Shown here in pieces: positions 25,691 to 34,434 of a DNA stretch of 64,000 nt; positions within the stretch are counted from its first letter, which is position 1; every line of letters begins with the position of its first letter. Position numbers and translations under genes: made by a program. Source of the DNA: Alistipes sp. (lineage in GTDB: Bacteria > Bacteroidota > Bacteroidia > Bacteroidales > Rikenellaceae). The notes under the pieces are model-generated. The model searched no databases, was not told the origin of the DNA, and saw only the letters and a program-made list of their open reading frames with translations. The stretch is from contig JAFXFM010000013.1 of the NCBI GenBank assembly GCA_017520545.1, positions 158,667-222,666 on the forward strand, given 5' to 3'.

Positions 25691-27895
25691 ATGAAAAAGT
25701 TATTTGTTTCGATTTTGGCTCTCGCGGCATTTGCTGCTTGTCAGAGCGATTTTAACGATGTGAATTTGGACGCACCACAGCAGGGCGGCAACGCGAATGT
25801 TGGTGGCTCGTATACAATTTATGCCGAGGTTGGTGTTGGCGAGGACGACACAAAGGCGACCTATGGCGATGGTTTGAAGGCTACTTGGGAGGAGAACGAC
25901 CAGATTGCACTCTTGCAGGAGCACGCAAACTATGGCGCAACTTTCAGCGTAGTAAACAAGTTGAACATTAAGAACGGTTGGGGAACAAGCAAGGCGTTTT
26001 TCAATGGCGAAATTTCGGTAGATGCTACTGCACCTCGTGTATATCACATTGCTTACCCTGCATCGGCAGTGTCGTTCGCGACTACAAGTGAGTTGTCAGT
26101 GGATAACCTTACATATGAGGATAGCGCCCAGCTTCCAGGATGGGACAACTGGGCAGCAAGTGGCTCAGGAAGATATACATATACATCCACTTTGAACGTT
26201 ACTGTTCCTGCAACACAGAAAGGTAAGTGGGAGCCATATATGTATGCTTCGACTTCGGAGGGCGTAGATGCAAATGCTATTGGTGCAAAGACTTTGAATA
26301 CTTTGACTGGTGCTATCGCAATCCGCGCATTCGAGGCTGATGGTGTAACACCAAAGCAGTTGAGCCGCGTTACTATCACTTCGAGCGATGTTGCTATCGC
26401 AGGAGCCTTCTCAGGTACTTCAGTAAGCGTTGGCTCGACAGATTCTAAAACAGGTGCAGGAACTGGCGATCAGAGTAATGTCCTTAATAGCGTAGATGAG
26501 TTGAAGGCAACTGCATACAATAATCTTGTTAATGTGCTGAAAGATTTGGCCCCAGCCTCTACTTCGGTAGTTGAGTCTATGTCGCTTTCGTTCGCTGGTA
26601 ATACTAAGAGTGTTACCGCAAACAACCTCGAAGCTATTGCAAGCGACGATAAGGGTTACTATACCTATTATATCAATGTTGCCCCTGCAACTTTTGCAGC
26701 AGGCAGTTTGACTATCGAGGCTACCGATGTTGATGGCTCTACTTTGACACGCGTTGTAAATAAGGAGGTAACCATCGCAGCAAGCCACCGTGCAGGTTTC
26801 AACCTCACTTGGGAGGATGCAACTTTGAATGGCGCAACCATCGAGACTTGGTACAACAACTGGAATACAGGCTCGCAGTTCCAGTTGGAGGGTAGCACAA
26901 TCTATGTTGATAATGTAAGCATTGATGGAAATATCTCGGCTGATCAGGTTTTGGCTATCGGTGTTCGTATCAATGGCGAGTTCCACGAGGCTTCGCAGCA
27001 GAGCGGTAAGTTGGCTATTTCGCCAATCGTAATCTCGGGTTTGTCGAGCGGTGTTTACAAGGTGCAGCCTGTTGCAAAGGTATCGCTCAATGGCGAGGAG
27101 AAGTGGTTGGAGTGTGCCGAGGTTGAGAAGATAGTTACTTCGATTCCGCAGGTTATCGACTACTCGGTTCGTACATCGTATTCGAGCAATGGTAACGTTG
27201 CCAAGACTAACGATATCAATGGAGATATTTTGAGGGTTAAGGCTAATATCTCGGACTCGTACGTGGCCAACAATCTCGTTAATGGCAAGACCTATACTAT
27301 CTGCTACGGCTCGAACACAGCTACGCAGACCCTCGGCTCAGAGAAGGATATTACTCTTGCGTACGGTGCTTGGGGACAATATGTATGTTATGTTAAAATC
27401 GCCCTTGCAAACGGATATGTCTGTGAATCAACACAATACACCACTCACGTAACGGGTATACCGTATTCGATAACATTCGATTCGGCAAATCCGGCAAATT
27501 GGGCTTGCAGTAATCAGGCTTTTCAGGATAAAGCCTTTATTTTGAAGACAAAGGAGGCTTACGCAATCTCTCCGAAGTTCCATATGCCAGAGAATTTGAC
27601 GTTGGCTGTATCAATACCTCTTTATGGCTATACTCCAAATAACTGGACTAAAAACTTTAATGAGACTTTTTATGTGTCGGCATCATCGGGTGGAGATGTT
27701 AAGACATCAGTGTTCTACTCGGAGTATATTAAAAACAATAGTTATGGTGATAGTAAGTTCTCGACCAAAAACGGAAGCGTAACTCTAACTCCTGCAAATT
27801 CGCATATTTGCTTGCACGCAACAGGAGATAATAATTCTAATGTAGCAGGAAAGAACTCTGGCTTGTTCTTGAAGTCGATTACTGTAAATTACTAA
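25691..27895 (+). CDS. Fimbrillin-like lipoprotein with exchangeable C-terminal segment
   Basis: 734 residues from the ATG at 25691, chosen because a strong AAAGGAGG lies 8 bases upstream (25676-25683) and the signal peptide starts there. Lipobox AFAAC, Cys17, predicts a surface lipoprotein. Residues ~45-390 resemble fimbrillin-type beta domains (TKATYGDGLKATWEENDQIA, YHIAYPASAV, LTGAIAIR). From residue 563 (QYVCYVKI) to the end is a separable ~172-residue module containing YTTHVTGIPY. Two alternative versions of this module lie downstream on the opposite strand, headed by the same DNA sequence. Fimbrial or adhesin role is inferred. Confidence 0.82.
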   Translation: MKKLFVSILALAAFAACQSDFNDVNLDAPQQGGNANVGGSYTIYAEVGVGEDDTKATYGDGLKATWEENDQIALLQEHANYGATFSVVNKLNIKNGWGTSKAFFNGEISVDATAPRVYHIAYPASAVSFATTSELSVDNLTYEDSAQLPGWDNWAASGSGRYTYTSTLNVTVPATQKGKWEPYMYASTSEGVDANAIGAKTLNTLTGAIAIRAFEADGVTPKQLSRVTITSSDVAIAGAFSGTSVSVGSTDSKTGAGTGDQSNVLNSVDELKATAYNNLVNVLKDLAPASTSVVESMSLSFAGNTKSVTANNLEAIASDDKGYYTYYINVAPATFAAGSLTIEATDVDGSTLTRVVNKEVTIAASHRAGFNLTWEDATLNGATIETWYNNWNTGSQFQLEGSTIYVDNVSIDGNISADQVLAIGVRINGEFHEASQQSGKLAISPIVISGLSSGVYKVQPVAKVSLNGEEKWLECAEVEKIVTSIPQVIDYSVRTSYSSNGNVAKTNDINGDILRVKANISDSYVANNLVNGKTYTICYGSNTATQTLGSEKDITLAYGAWGQYVCYVKIALANGYVCESTQYTTHVTGIPYSITFDSANPANWACSNQAFQDKAFILKTKEAYAISPKFHMPENLTLAVSIPLYGYTPNNWTKNFNETFYVSASSGGDVKTSVFYSEYIKNNSYGDSKFSTKNGSVTLTPANSHICLHATGDNNSNVAGKNSGLFLKSITVNY
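27377..27399 (+). other. Putative inversion site, expressed copy
   Basis: 23 bp beginning CAATATGTATGTTATG and ending TTAAAAT, starting exactly at codon 563 of the lipoprotein. An identical sequence lies inverted at 28488-28510; a 16-bp exact core with two later mismatches lies at 29315-29336. Confidence 0.8.
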
Positions 27896-27914
27896 AAGTT
27901 AATACACTACGACA

Positions 27915-27951
27915 AAGACCGCCCTGCGTAATTGCAGGGCGGTCTTCTTTG
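27915..27951. terminator. Bidirectional terminator between lipoprotein and cassette 1
   Basis: 13-bp perfect stem (27915-27927 with 27934-27946), GTAATT loop, CTTT on the right and AAA-rich on the left. It lies after the stop of the expressed gene and beyond the stop of the oppositely oriented cassette. Confidence 0.8.
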
Positions 27952-27973
27952 ATATTTAGGTTTATGAGTGAGT

Positions 27974-28510
27974 TTACAACTGATACTGTACTGTTACAGA
28001 CTTCATAATAACACCCATTGCACCTCCACCAACACTCCACGAAGAGCCCGAACCGGTTGAGTAGATGCTAACGCGAGGTGCGCTATTCGAAAGTGCTACG
28101 GTAGGTGTCCAGTTGGTATAACTTGCACCGCTATTAGGCAGGTAGTTACTACCCTTCAACTGAATTGATGTGCCCGATGCGCTACCCGATGTAGAAGATG
28201 TTGCCGAAGCATATACTGTTGGCTTGTAACTACCGTAAATCGAGCCTCCGTAAGCGTACATAGGGATAGTTACAACCACATTGCAAGCAGCAGGAACACC
28301 ATACTTCATCGATACGATATAGGCATTCTTACCCTCCTTCATACAGAGATATTCGTTTGTGGTGGTGTTGCTTGCGCTCCAACCAGAAATAGACGAAGTA
28401 CCCGACAATGATACCGTACCATATGGAATACCTGTTACGCTTGTTGTATATTTATCCGAAACGACTTCATATCCATTTCCGAGCAAAATTTTAACATAAC
28501 ATACATATTG
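27974..28510 (-). pseudogene. Silent C-terminal cassette 1 of the variable lipoprotein
   Basis: On the minus strand the frame opens within the inversion site: CAA TAT GTA ... gives QYVCYVKI exactly as in the expressed gene, then LLGNGYEVVSDKYTTSVTGIPYG, and runs 178 codons to TAA at 27974. It has no plausible start codon, ribosome site or signal peptide; upstream in frame is a stop. The protein is homologous in layout to residues 563-734 of the expressed lipoprotein but differs through most of its length. If the 27377-28510 segment inverted, it would be fused in frame. Confidence 0.8.
28488..28510 (-). other. Putative inversion site at the head of cassette 1
   Basis: Exact reverse complement of 27377-27399 over 23 bp, in the same codon phase relative to the cassette frame. 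Flanking bases differ on both sides. Confidence 0.8.
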
Positions 28511-28723
28511 CTTGCTACCAAAGAGTTAAAGTGTGCGACAAATTGAACATTATACGAGTGAAATAGAATAAATATGCGGTATTGGAGGCGATGGGAATGG
28601 ATGGGACAAGATGGAACAAGATAGGAATAGATAGTTCCCTATACCATCCTATGATTTCCTATCGAGTGCCGCAGGCACAAATCCTATAAAGTCCTATAAA
28701 TTCATATCCCAATGATATAATAT

Positions 28724-28768
28724 AAAGTAATAGCATAATTCTCGAAACGAGAATTATGCTATTACTTT
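28724..28768. terminator. Long perfect hairpin downstream of cassette 2
   Basis: 21-bp perfect inverted repeat (28724-28744 with 28748-28768) around AAA, A/T-rich with a CTCG/CGAG apex. It lies just past the stop of cassette 2 on the minus strand and would travel with that cassette, so it probably ends its transcript after inversion. The remaining 28511-28723 sequence holds no gene that I can see. Confidence 0.65.
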
Positions 28769-28785
28769 GTGTATGAGATGCGCTC

Positions 28786-29336
28786 CTATCGGTACTGTAT
28801 AAGTGCCTTGTGTAAATAATAGTAACTCTGTGTTATGCCACCGAAGATACTTGCCTTTGGTTTGGCCGATATACACATATAAGGGTTCGTTGAACTCAAT
28901 ACAACATTTGTGTCATTGCCCTTGTGTGTGGTAAGTCCACCTGTTGCTCCTGTGTTCAATGTGTTAAAGCCGGAATATTCGTTTGTCTGTACCTTTGTGG
29001 ATGGACTCGAAGTTGCACCTACATAGGCGGTACAACTACCTCCCAACTGATAGTATTTGTGTGTAAGTGTTGTGGTCGTGTTGATGTTTGCCGGCGTGTG
29101 GAATTTGGGCGATACCACATATCCTGACTTCGTTCCGCTATGTCCCAGGCACAACTGTTTCGATTGGGTAGTCCAATCCCCATTTAATGTCCAACCATCA
29201 GCCTGGATATTTCCCGTATTTACGCCGCCCGCATAGAAATCGTATTCGTAAGGTATGCCTGTAATATGGGTTGTATATTTATTCGACTCGATGGTGTAGC
29301 CATTTTTGAGCAAAATCTTTACATAACATACATATT
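28786..29336 (-). pseudogene. Silent C-terminal cassette 2 of the variable lipoprotein
   Basis: On the minus strand TAT GTA TGT TAT GTA AAG ATT gives YVCYVKI, then LLKNGYTIESNKYTTHITGIPYEYDF, open for 182 codons to TAG at 28786. An in-frame TAA stands just before the site, and there is no start codon, ribosome site or signal peptide. SPKFHTPANI matches SPKFHMPENL of the expressed module, while other parts diverge. It would be expressed only after fusion to the lipoprotein 5' part. Confidence 0.78.
29315..29336 (-). other. Putative inversion site at the head of cassette 2 (imperfect)
   Basis: Shares AATATGTATGTTATGT exactly with the other two sites, then differs at two of the last six positions (AAAGAT versus TAAAAT). 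Confidence 0.7.
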
Positions 29337-29410
29337 ACGTAACGCCAAACTCGCTATAAATTGGCCATTTAGAGTAAATATTTTGCTGTCGGAATAAATA
29401 TGAAGGAGGA

Positions 29411-29419
29411 GGGGGGGGG
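29411..29419 (+). repeat. G9 homopolymer
   Basis: Nine G preceded by GAGGA, in the non-coding stretch between cassette 2 and nusB (29337-29610). Confidence 0.6.
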
Positions 29420-29459
29420 TAAGGTTAGGTGGGGCGCACCTTCGGTGCTTACTGGGGTA

Positions 29460-29484
29460 ATTTTGCATTTTGCATTTTGCATTT
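29460..29484 (+). repeat. Heptamer array TTTTGCA
   Basis: About 3.5 copies of ATTTTGC. Same heptamer as in the tmk upstream array and, inverted, in birA. Confidence 0.75.
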
Positions 29485-29565
29485 CTCTCCGTTTCCAACT
29501 CCAAGCGAAAACCGAAAAAACTAAAAGTTTTCCGTTTTCCGCTTTCCGTTTTACAATTTTTTTGT

Positions 29566-29573
29566 TATCTTTG
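29566..29573 (+). promoter_or_regulatory. -7 element of the nusB promoter
   Basis: TATCTTTG, 37 nt before the nusB ATG. No clear TTTG at the expected -33 distance. Confidence 0.5.
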
Positions 29574-29610
29574 TGCGATTATTGTATAATTGAATTGTCT
29601 CTTTGAAGTT

Positions 29611-30549
29611 ATGTTGAGCAGAAGAGTTCTACGAACAAAGGTCGTGAAGGCGGTTTATGCCCATATGCAGTGTGAGGGCGTAACCCCCGTTGTGAGCGAG
29701 AAAAATCTCGTGCATTCGATAGATAGGGCCTACGACCTATATTTTCATCTACTCGCACTCGTTCCCGAGATTGCCGAGTATGCTGCCGAACGTATCCGCA
29801 TCGGCGAAAATAAGAAGTTGCCTACATACGACGACCTGCACCCAAACCGCAAATTTGTGGAGAACAAGGTTATCGTGCGCCTCAACGAGGATGAAGGCTT
29901 GCAGGCGGAGTTAAAGAGCCGAAAGTTGTCGTGGAAGAGCAACCGCGACCTTATCGTCGCTCTCTACAACGCTTTGGTGCGTCAGCCGTTCTATATGAAG
30001 TATATGGCGTCGGACGAGCGCTCATTCCGCGAGGATGCACAGCTTGTATCGGATATATATATGACGATGCTCGAGGAGTTTGAACCACTCGATGTCGCTT
30101 TGGAGGAGCAGTCTATATTGTGGAACGACGACTTGGGCTACTTGCTGACTATGGTATCGCGTACGGTGTTGTCTATGCGCGAGAGCCACGATGCAATAAA
30201 GCTTATGGAGCAGTATAAGAGCGAGGAGGACCTCGACTATGCGAAGTCATTGCTGCGCAATACGATTGCGGGCTACGAGCGTATATCGCTTATGCTCGAC
30301 AATGCTATGAATAATTGGGATATCGAGCGTGTAGCGTTGATGGATAAAATTATCCTCGTAACTGCTATTACCGAGGCGGAGAACTTCCCGTCGATACCTG
30401 TGCGCGTAACGATGAACGAGTATATCGACATTGCAAAGTGCTATTCCACCGAGTCGAGTGGTGGCTTTATCAACGGTATCTTGGATCGCATCATCGCTCG
30501 CCTTACCGACGAGGGTAAAATCGTGAAGTCGGGCAAAGGTTTGTTGTAA
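29611..30549 (+). CDS. nusB: Transcription antitermination factor NusB
   Basis: 312 residues from ATG 29611 (MLSRRVLRTKVVKAVYAH), the usual NusB opening; the in-frame ATT/TTG codons upstream are less likely. Bacteroidetes NusB is about twice the length of the E. coli protein, as here. The RNA-binding/NusE-contact domain is at the C-terminus (IEFARVALMDKI-type helix, PVRVTMNEYIDIAKCYS, SGGFINGILDRI). It binds boxA of rRNA transcripts. yajC follows after 47 bp, a common Bacteroidetes pairing. Confidence 0.93.
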   Translation: MLSRRVLRTKVVKAVYAHMQCEGVTPVVSEKNLVHSIDRAYDLYFHLLALVPEIAEYAAERIRIGENKKLPTYDDLHPNRKFVENKVIVRLNEDEGLQAELKSRKLSWKSNRDLIVALYNALVRQPFYMKYMASDERSFREDAQLVSDIYMTMLEEFEPLDVALEEQSILWNDDLGYLLTMVSRTVLSMRESHDAIKLMEQYKSEEDLDYAKSLLRNTIAGYERISLMLDNAMNNWDIERVALMDKIILVTAITEAENFPSIPVRVTMNEYIDIAKCYSTESSGGFINGILDRIIARLTDEGKIVKSGKGLL

Positions 30550-30596
30550 CGAACAAGACAGAAAATAGATAGTAACAATTTAAAACTTTAAAAACT

Positions 30597-30998
30597 ATGA
30601 TTAAATTTTTTCAGGCACCCGTAGCAGGTGTGACAGAGGCAGCCGTTCAGGTTGTAGAGCAGACAGCGCCACAAGGTGGTGAGGTTGTAACAGAGGTTGC
30701 CGACGGTGCAAATCTCTTTGGCGGAAACTTGTCGTTCTGGATTATGATTATCGCGATGATTGCCATTATGTACTTCTTTATGTGGCGTCCCGAGAAGAAG
30801 CGTCGCAAGGAGATGGAGGATTTTCGCAATGGTCTTAAAGCTGGTGATAAGGTTATCACCGCAGGTGGTATCTACGCCGTAGTGAAGAAGGTTGAGGAGA
30901 CTTCGCTCTTGATAGAGGTCGATAGCAACGTAACCCTTCGTATAGACAAGGGTATGGTTATGGCTGCTCCGGTTGCTGCAACCCCTGAGAAGAAATAG
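30597..30998 (+). CDS. yajC: Preprotein translocase subunit YajC
   Basis: 133 residues. One transmembrane helix (LSFWIMIIAMIAIMYFFMW) followed at once by RPEKKRRKEM, and the small cytoplasmic domain with GLKAGDKVITAGGIYAVVKK and EVDSNVTLRIDKGMV: all YajC hallmarks. It is an accessory of SecDF-YajC in the inner membrane. The N-terminal ~45 residues before the helix are longer than in E. coli. Confidence 0.95.
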   Translation: MIKFFQAPVAGVTEAAVQVVEQTAPQGGEVVTEVADGANLFGGNLSFWIMIIAMIAIMYFFMWRPEKKRRKEMEDFRNGLKAGDKVITAGGIYAVVKKVEETSLLIEVDSNVTLRIDKGMVMAAPVAATPEKK

Positions 30999-31037
30999 TA
31001 ATGATAGATCAATTCCTAATTCTAACTTAATATAACT

Positions 31038-33152
31038 ATGAAAAAACTTATTCTTTCGGTTGTTGCTCTTGCGTTGGCAACATCGGCATTCGCAGAGAAG
31101 AAGAGCGAGATGATGTCGTGGGAAGAGGCTACTGTCAAGGCTAACGAGGTTTTGGCTACGCTTTCGCTCGACGAGAAGATTGAGATGACTCACGGACACA
31201 ACAAGTTCTTCCTCCCGGGTGCACCGGCAAAGGGTTTGCCACACGTATTTATGGTAGATGCATCGGCAGGTGTGCGTATCAACCACACTTTGCCAGATCC
31301 AAACGAGGTGCGTCATCCTGCAAAGACTACGCAGTTCCCTGCAACTATTGCTCTCGCTTCGACCTTCAACCCTGAGTTGGCAAAGTTGTATGGCGAGGCT
31401 GTTGGCTACGAGACTCGTATGGCAGGTGCGGGCGTGTTGCTCGGTCCTGGTATGAACATCTATCGTTCGTCGCAGTGCGGTCGTAACTTCGAGTATATGG
31501 GCGAGGATCCATATCTGGCAGCTCGTATGGTTGAGAACTACGTTATCGGTATGCAGGGTACAGGTACAATGGCTTGCTTGAAGCACTTTGTCTGCAACAA
31601 TACCGAGTTGTATCGTAAGCTTTCGAACTCTATCGTTGATGAGCGTGCAATTATGGAGATCTACACCCCTGCATTTAAGGCGGGTATCGACGCAGGTGCC
31701 GGCTCTGTAATGACTTCGTACAACCTCGTAAATGGCGAGTGGGCAGGTCAGAGCAAGTACGTTATTACCGATCTTCTCCGTGGAACTCTCGGTTTCAAGG
31801 GTTTGGTAATGACCGACTGGCGTTCGGTATATGATTGGAAGAAAATTGTTCTTTCGGGTCAGAACGTAGAGATGCCGGGTACCCCTAACGAGTACTACCA
31901 TATCAATCAGGTTCGCGACCTTTTGAAGCAGGGCGAATTGACAGAGAAGAATATCGACGATATGATTCGTCCAATGGTTGCAACCCTTATCCGTTTCGGT
32001 TTGTACGAGCGTTTCAGGAATGGTCAGCCAAACGAAGACGCTCTCGAAGAGAAGTTCCCTCACCACGAGGCGGTGTCGTATCAGACAGCTGCCGAGGGTT
32101 CGGTGTTGTTGAAGAACGATGGTATTCTCCCATTGAAGGAGGGTCAGAGCGTATTGCTTGTAGGTCGTTGGGCGAAGGTTGCACCGCAGGGTGGCGGCTC
32201 ATCGCGAGTTAAGGGATTCAATCAGGTAACTTCGGAGCAGGCGCTCCTCAGCGCATTGCGTTCGAAGGTTAAGGCAGTTGAGAAGCCAAACTTTATTCAG
32301 TTGCAGCAGGCTGACGTTGTAGTTGTAGCCACAGGTACTTACGACACCGAGGGTCAGGAGCGTCCGTTCCAGATGATGGAGGAGGACGAGGCTTTGGTTC
32401 GTATGGCTTGCGCAGCAAACAAGAAGGTTATCGTGTTGATTCTTTCGGGTTCGGGTATCGATATGAGCGCTTGGAACGATAAGGTGTCGGCTATCATCTA
32501 CGGTTGGTATCCTGGTCAGAGCGGTATGCAGGCTATTGCCGATATTATGGTAGGTAAGGTAAATCCGTCGGGTAAGTTGCCTGCAACTATCGAGAAGTCG
32601 TTCAAGGATTCGCCGGCATACGGTATGGTACCACAGGGTTTGAGCGTAACTTATAAGAGCCGCAATACCAACGAGTTGTGGACTGCTCCAAAGCACTACG
32701 ATGTACACTATCACGAGTCGGTTTTGGTAGGTTATCGTTGGTACGAGACAAAGGGCATTGAGCCTCTCTATCCATTCGGTCACGGCTTGTCGTACACTAC
32801 ATTCGAGTTGAGCAAGGCGAAAGCTGCCAAGACAATTTCGGCAGAGAAGCCATTGAAGGTTACTGTTCGTTTGGCTAACACCGGTAAGATGGCAGGTGCT
32901 GAGGTCGTTCAGTTGTATGTTCAGGAGAATAACCCAACCGTATTGCGTCCAAAGAAGGAGTTGAAGGCGTTTAAGAAGGTACACCTCGAAGCAGGAGATA
33001 AGACTACCGTTACTTTCGAGTTGAACCACAAGGATTTGGCGTTCTGGAACGACAAAACTCACGCTTGGGAGGTAAATAAGGGTACATACACTCTCCACAT
33101 CGGAAATTCGTCGGCGAATATCTCGCAGACATTGACCGTGGAGGCAGAGTAA
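31038..33152 (+). CDS. Glycoside hydrolase family 3 beta-glucosidase-like enzyme
   Basis: 704 residues. Signal peptide ending SAFA. The N-terminal barrel has GPGMNIYRSSQCGRNFEYMG, EDPYLAARM, CLKHFVCNNTE and the nucleophile segment GLVMTDWRS (the Asp). The second alpha/beta domain has VLLVGRWAKVAPQGGGSS; the C-terminal fibronectin-III-like domain starts near residue 610. GH3 enzymes remove terminal beta-linked glucose, xylose or GlcNAc; the sequence does not tell which. It stands alone between yajC and a terminator, likely periplasmic. Confidence 0.92.
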   Translation: MKKLILSVVALALATSAFAEKKSEMMSWEEATVKANEVLATLSLDEKIEMTHGHNKFFLPGAPAKGLPHVFMVDASAGVRINHTLPDPNEVRHPAKTTQFPATIALASTFNPELAKLYGEAVGYETRMAGAGVLLGPGMNIYRSSQCGRNFEYMGEDPYLAARMVENYVIGMQGTGTMACLKHFVCNNTELYRKLSNSIVDERAIMEIYTPAFKAGIDAGAGSVMTSYNLVNGEWAGQSKYVITDLLRGTLGFKGLVMTDWRSVYDWKKIVLSGQNVEMPGTPNEYYHINQVRDLLKQGELTEKNIDDMIRPMVATLIRFGLYERFRNGQPNEDALEEKFPHHEAVSYQTAAEGSVLLKNDGILPLKEGQSVLLVGRWAKVAPQGGGSSRVKGFNQVTSEQALLSALRSKVKAVEKPNFIQLQQADVVVVATGTYDTEGQERPFQMMEEDEALVRMACAANKKVIVLILSGSGIDMSAWNDKVSAIIYGWYPGQSGMQAIADIMVGKVNPSGKLPATIEKSFKDSPAYGMVPQGLSVTYKSRNTNELWTAPKHYDVHYHESVLVGYRWYETKGIEPLYPFGHGLSYTTFELSKAKAAKTISAEKPLKVTVRLANTGKMAGAEVVQLYVQENNPTVLRPKKELKAFKKVHLEAGDKTTVTFELNHKDLAFWNDKTHAWEVNKGTYTLHIGNSSANISQTLTVEAE

Positions 33153-33173
33153 AATTGCAAAAAAATCAAGAGA

Positions 33174-33208
33174 TGGGGAGTTGAGGCATCTCGACTCCCC
33201 ACCTTTTT
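33174..33208 (+). terminator. Rho-independent terminator
   Basis: 12-position stem (33174-33185 with 33190-33201, one G-T), GCAT loop, CC then five T. Confidence 0.85.
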
Positions 33209-33249
33209 CTTGATTACTGATCGTTTAAGAAATTTTCCGTTTCCCGTTT

Positions 33250-34422
33250 ATGAAGAAGGTTGTCTCCTTTTCGTTGATGTTGATGGTCGGACTCGTACTG
33301 TCGCAGATGTTGCCGTCGCAGATGGGCGCGGAGCATTATGCCTACTTTCGCGAGGTTATAACCATAATGCTCGGTGTATGTTTGGCGTTTATTATGATAA
33401 ATGTCGGACGAGAGTTCGAAATTGACAAGACGAATGTTAGAGGCTATGCCAAGGATTACTTGGTGGCGATGTTTGCTGCTGCAATGCCGTGGTTGCTCAT
33501 AGCCTTGTACTACATCTTCGTTCTGCTTCCATCCGAAATGTGGGGCGAGGGCGAAGTGTGGAAGGAGTCGCTTCTTTTGAGCCGTTATGCCGCACCAACA
33601 TCGGCAGGTATATTGTTTGCAATGCTTGCGGCGCTCAATCTTCAAAAGAGTTGGATATATCAAAAAATACAGGTCTTGGCTATCTTCGACGACCTCGACA
33701 CCATCTTGCTGATGATTCCGTTGCAGGTTGCAATGATAGGTATGAAGTGGCAGATGGGCGTTGTATTGTTTGTGGTGTGCCTGCTTTTGTGGATAGGGTG
33801 GAGGTATATGTCGCGCTTCGACGTGCCGCAGAGCTGGAAGGCTATACTCTCCTATGCGCTATTGACCTATGGGGTGATATTGGCAATATATATGGCTACA
33901 AAGCACCTTTTTGGCGAGGAGGGTGCAATTCATATCGAGGTGCTTCTGCCGGCGTTTGTTGTCGGTATGGTGATTAAGAATCGCCACGTCGGAGGCAAAG
34001 AGGAGGAGAGGGTTGCTACGGGTATTTCTCTACTCTTTATGCTGTTGGTAGGTATGAGTATGCCGCTTATAAATGCCGGAGATGTCGCGAGCGATAATAT
34101 GAGTGTTATTGGCTCAATCCCGATGATTTCGTGGGGCGAGTTGGCGTTACACGTCTTGGCTGTGTCGCTCTTGTCTAATTTGGGCAAATTGGTGCCGATG
34201 CTCTTCTATCGAGACCACTCTTTAACCGAGCGCTTGGCGTTGTCGGTTGGTATGTTTACCCGTGGCGAGGTTGGCGCAGGCGTTATATTTATAGCTATCG
34301 GATATAATATAGGAGGCCCAATACTTTTGATTTCGGTGCTGACGTTGGTGCTTAATCTTGTTTTGACGATTGGCTTTGTCTATATCGTCAAGCGTTTGGC
34401 GTTGAAAGCACAAAAGATGTAG
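33250..34422 (+). CDS. Cation:proton antiporter-like membrane protein
   Basis: 390 residues with about eleven hydrophobic helices (for example FSLMLMVGLVLSQML, MFAAAMPWLLIALYYIFVLL, GISLLFMLLVGMSMPL). LAIFDDLDTILLMIP and FTRGEVGAGVIFIAIG resemble the ion-binding and motif segments of Na+/H+ exchangers of the CPA superfamily. It would exchange cations for protons across the inner membrane. Shorter than many CPA2 members and with no C-terminal regulatory domain. Starts 97 bp after the GH3 gene. Confidence 0.78.
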   Translation: MKKVVSFSLMLMVGLVLSQMLPSQMGAEHYAYFREVITIMLGVCLAFIMINVGREFEIDKTNVRGYAKDYLVAMFAAAMPWLLIALYYIFVLLPSEMWGEGEVWKESLLLSRYAAPTSAGILFAMLAALNLQKSWIYQKIQVLAIFDDLDTILLMIPLQVAMIGMKWQMGVVLFVVCLLLWIGWRYMSRFDVPQSWKAILSYALLTYGVILAIYMATKHLFGEEGAIHIEVLLPAFVVGMVIKNRHVGGKEEERVATGISLLFMLLVGMSMPLINAGDVASDNMSVIGSIPMISWGELALHVLAVSLLSNLGKLVPMLFYRDHSLTERLALSVGMFTRGEVGAGVIFIAIGYNIGGPILLISVLTLVLNLVLTIGFVYIVKRLALKAQKM

Positions 34423-34434
34423 AAAACTATATAG

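Noticed and set aside
27974-29336. Two independent short minus-strand genes
   Set aside because: Their only in-frame starts are TTG codons inside the shared module with no ribosome site or signal peptide; the shared inverted 22-23-bp heads explain them as silent cassettes.
33214-33663. Long minus-strand ORFs opposite the antiporter, and similar long antisense ORFs opposite murG, murC, ispE, the EEP genes and gyrA
   Set aside because: They are shadows of well-conserved genes on the other strand, with no family motifs and no promoter or ribosome-site support.
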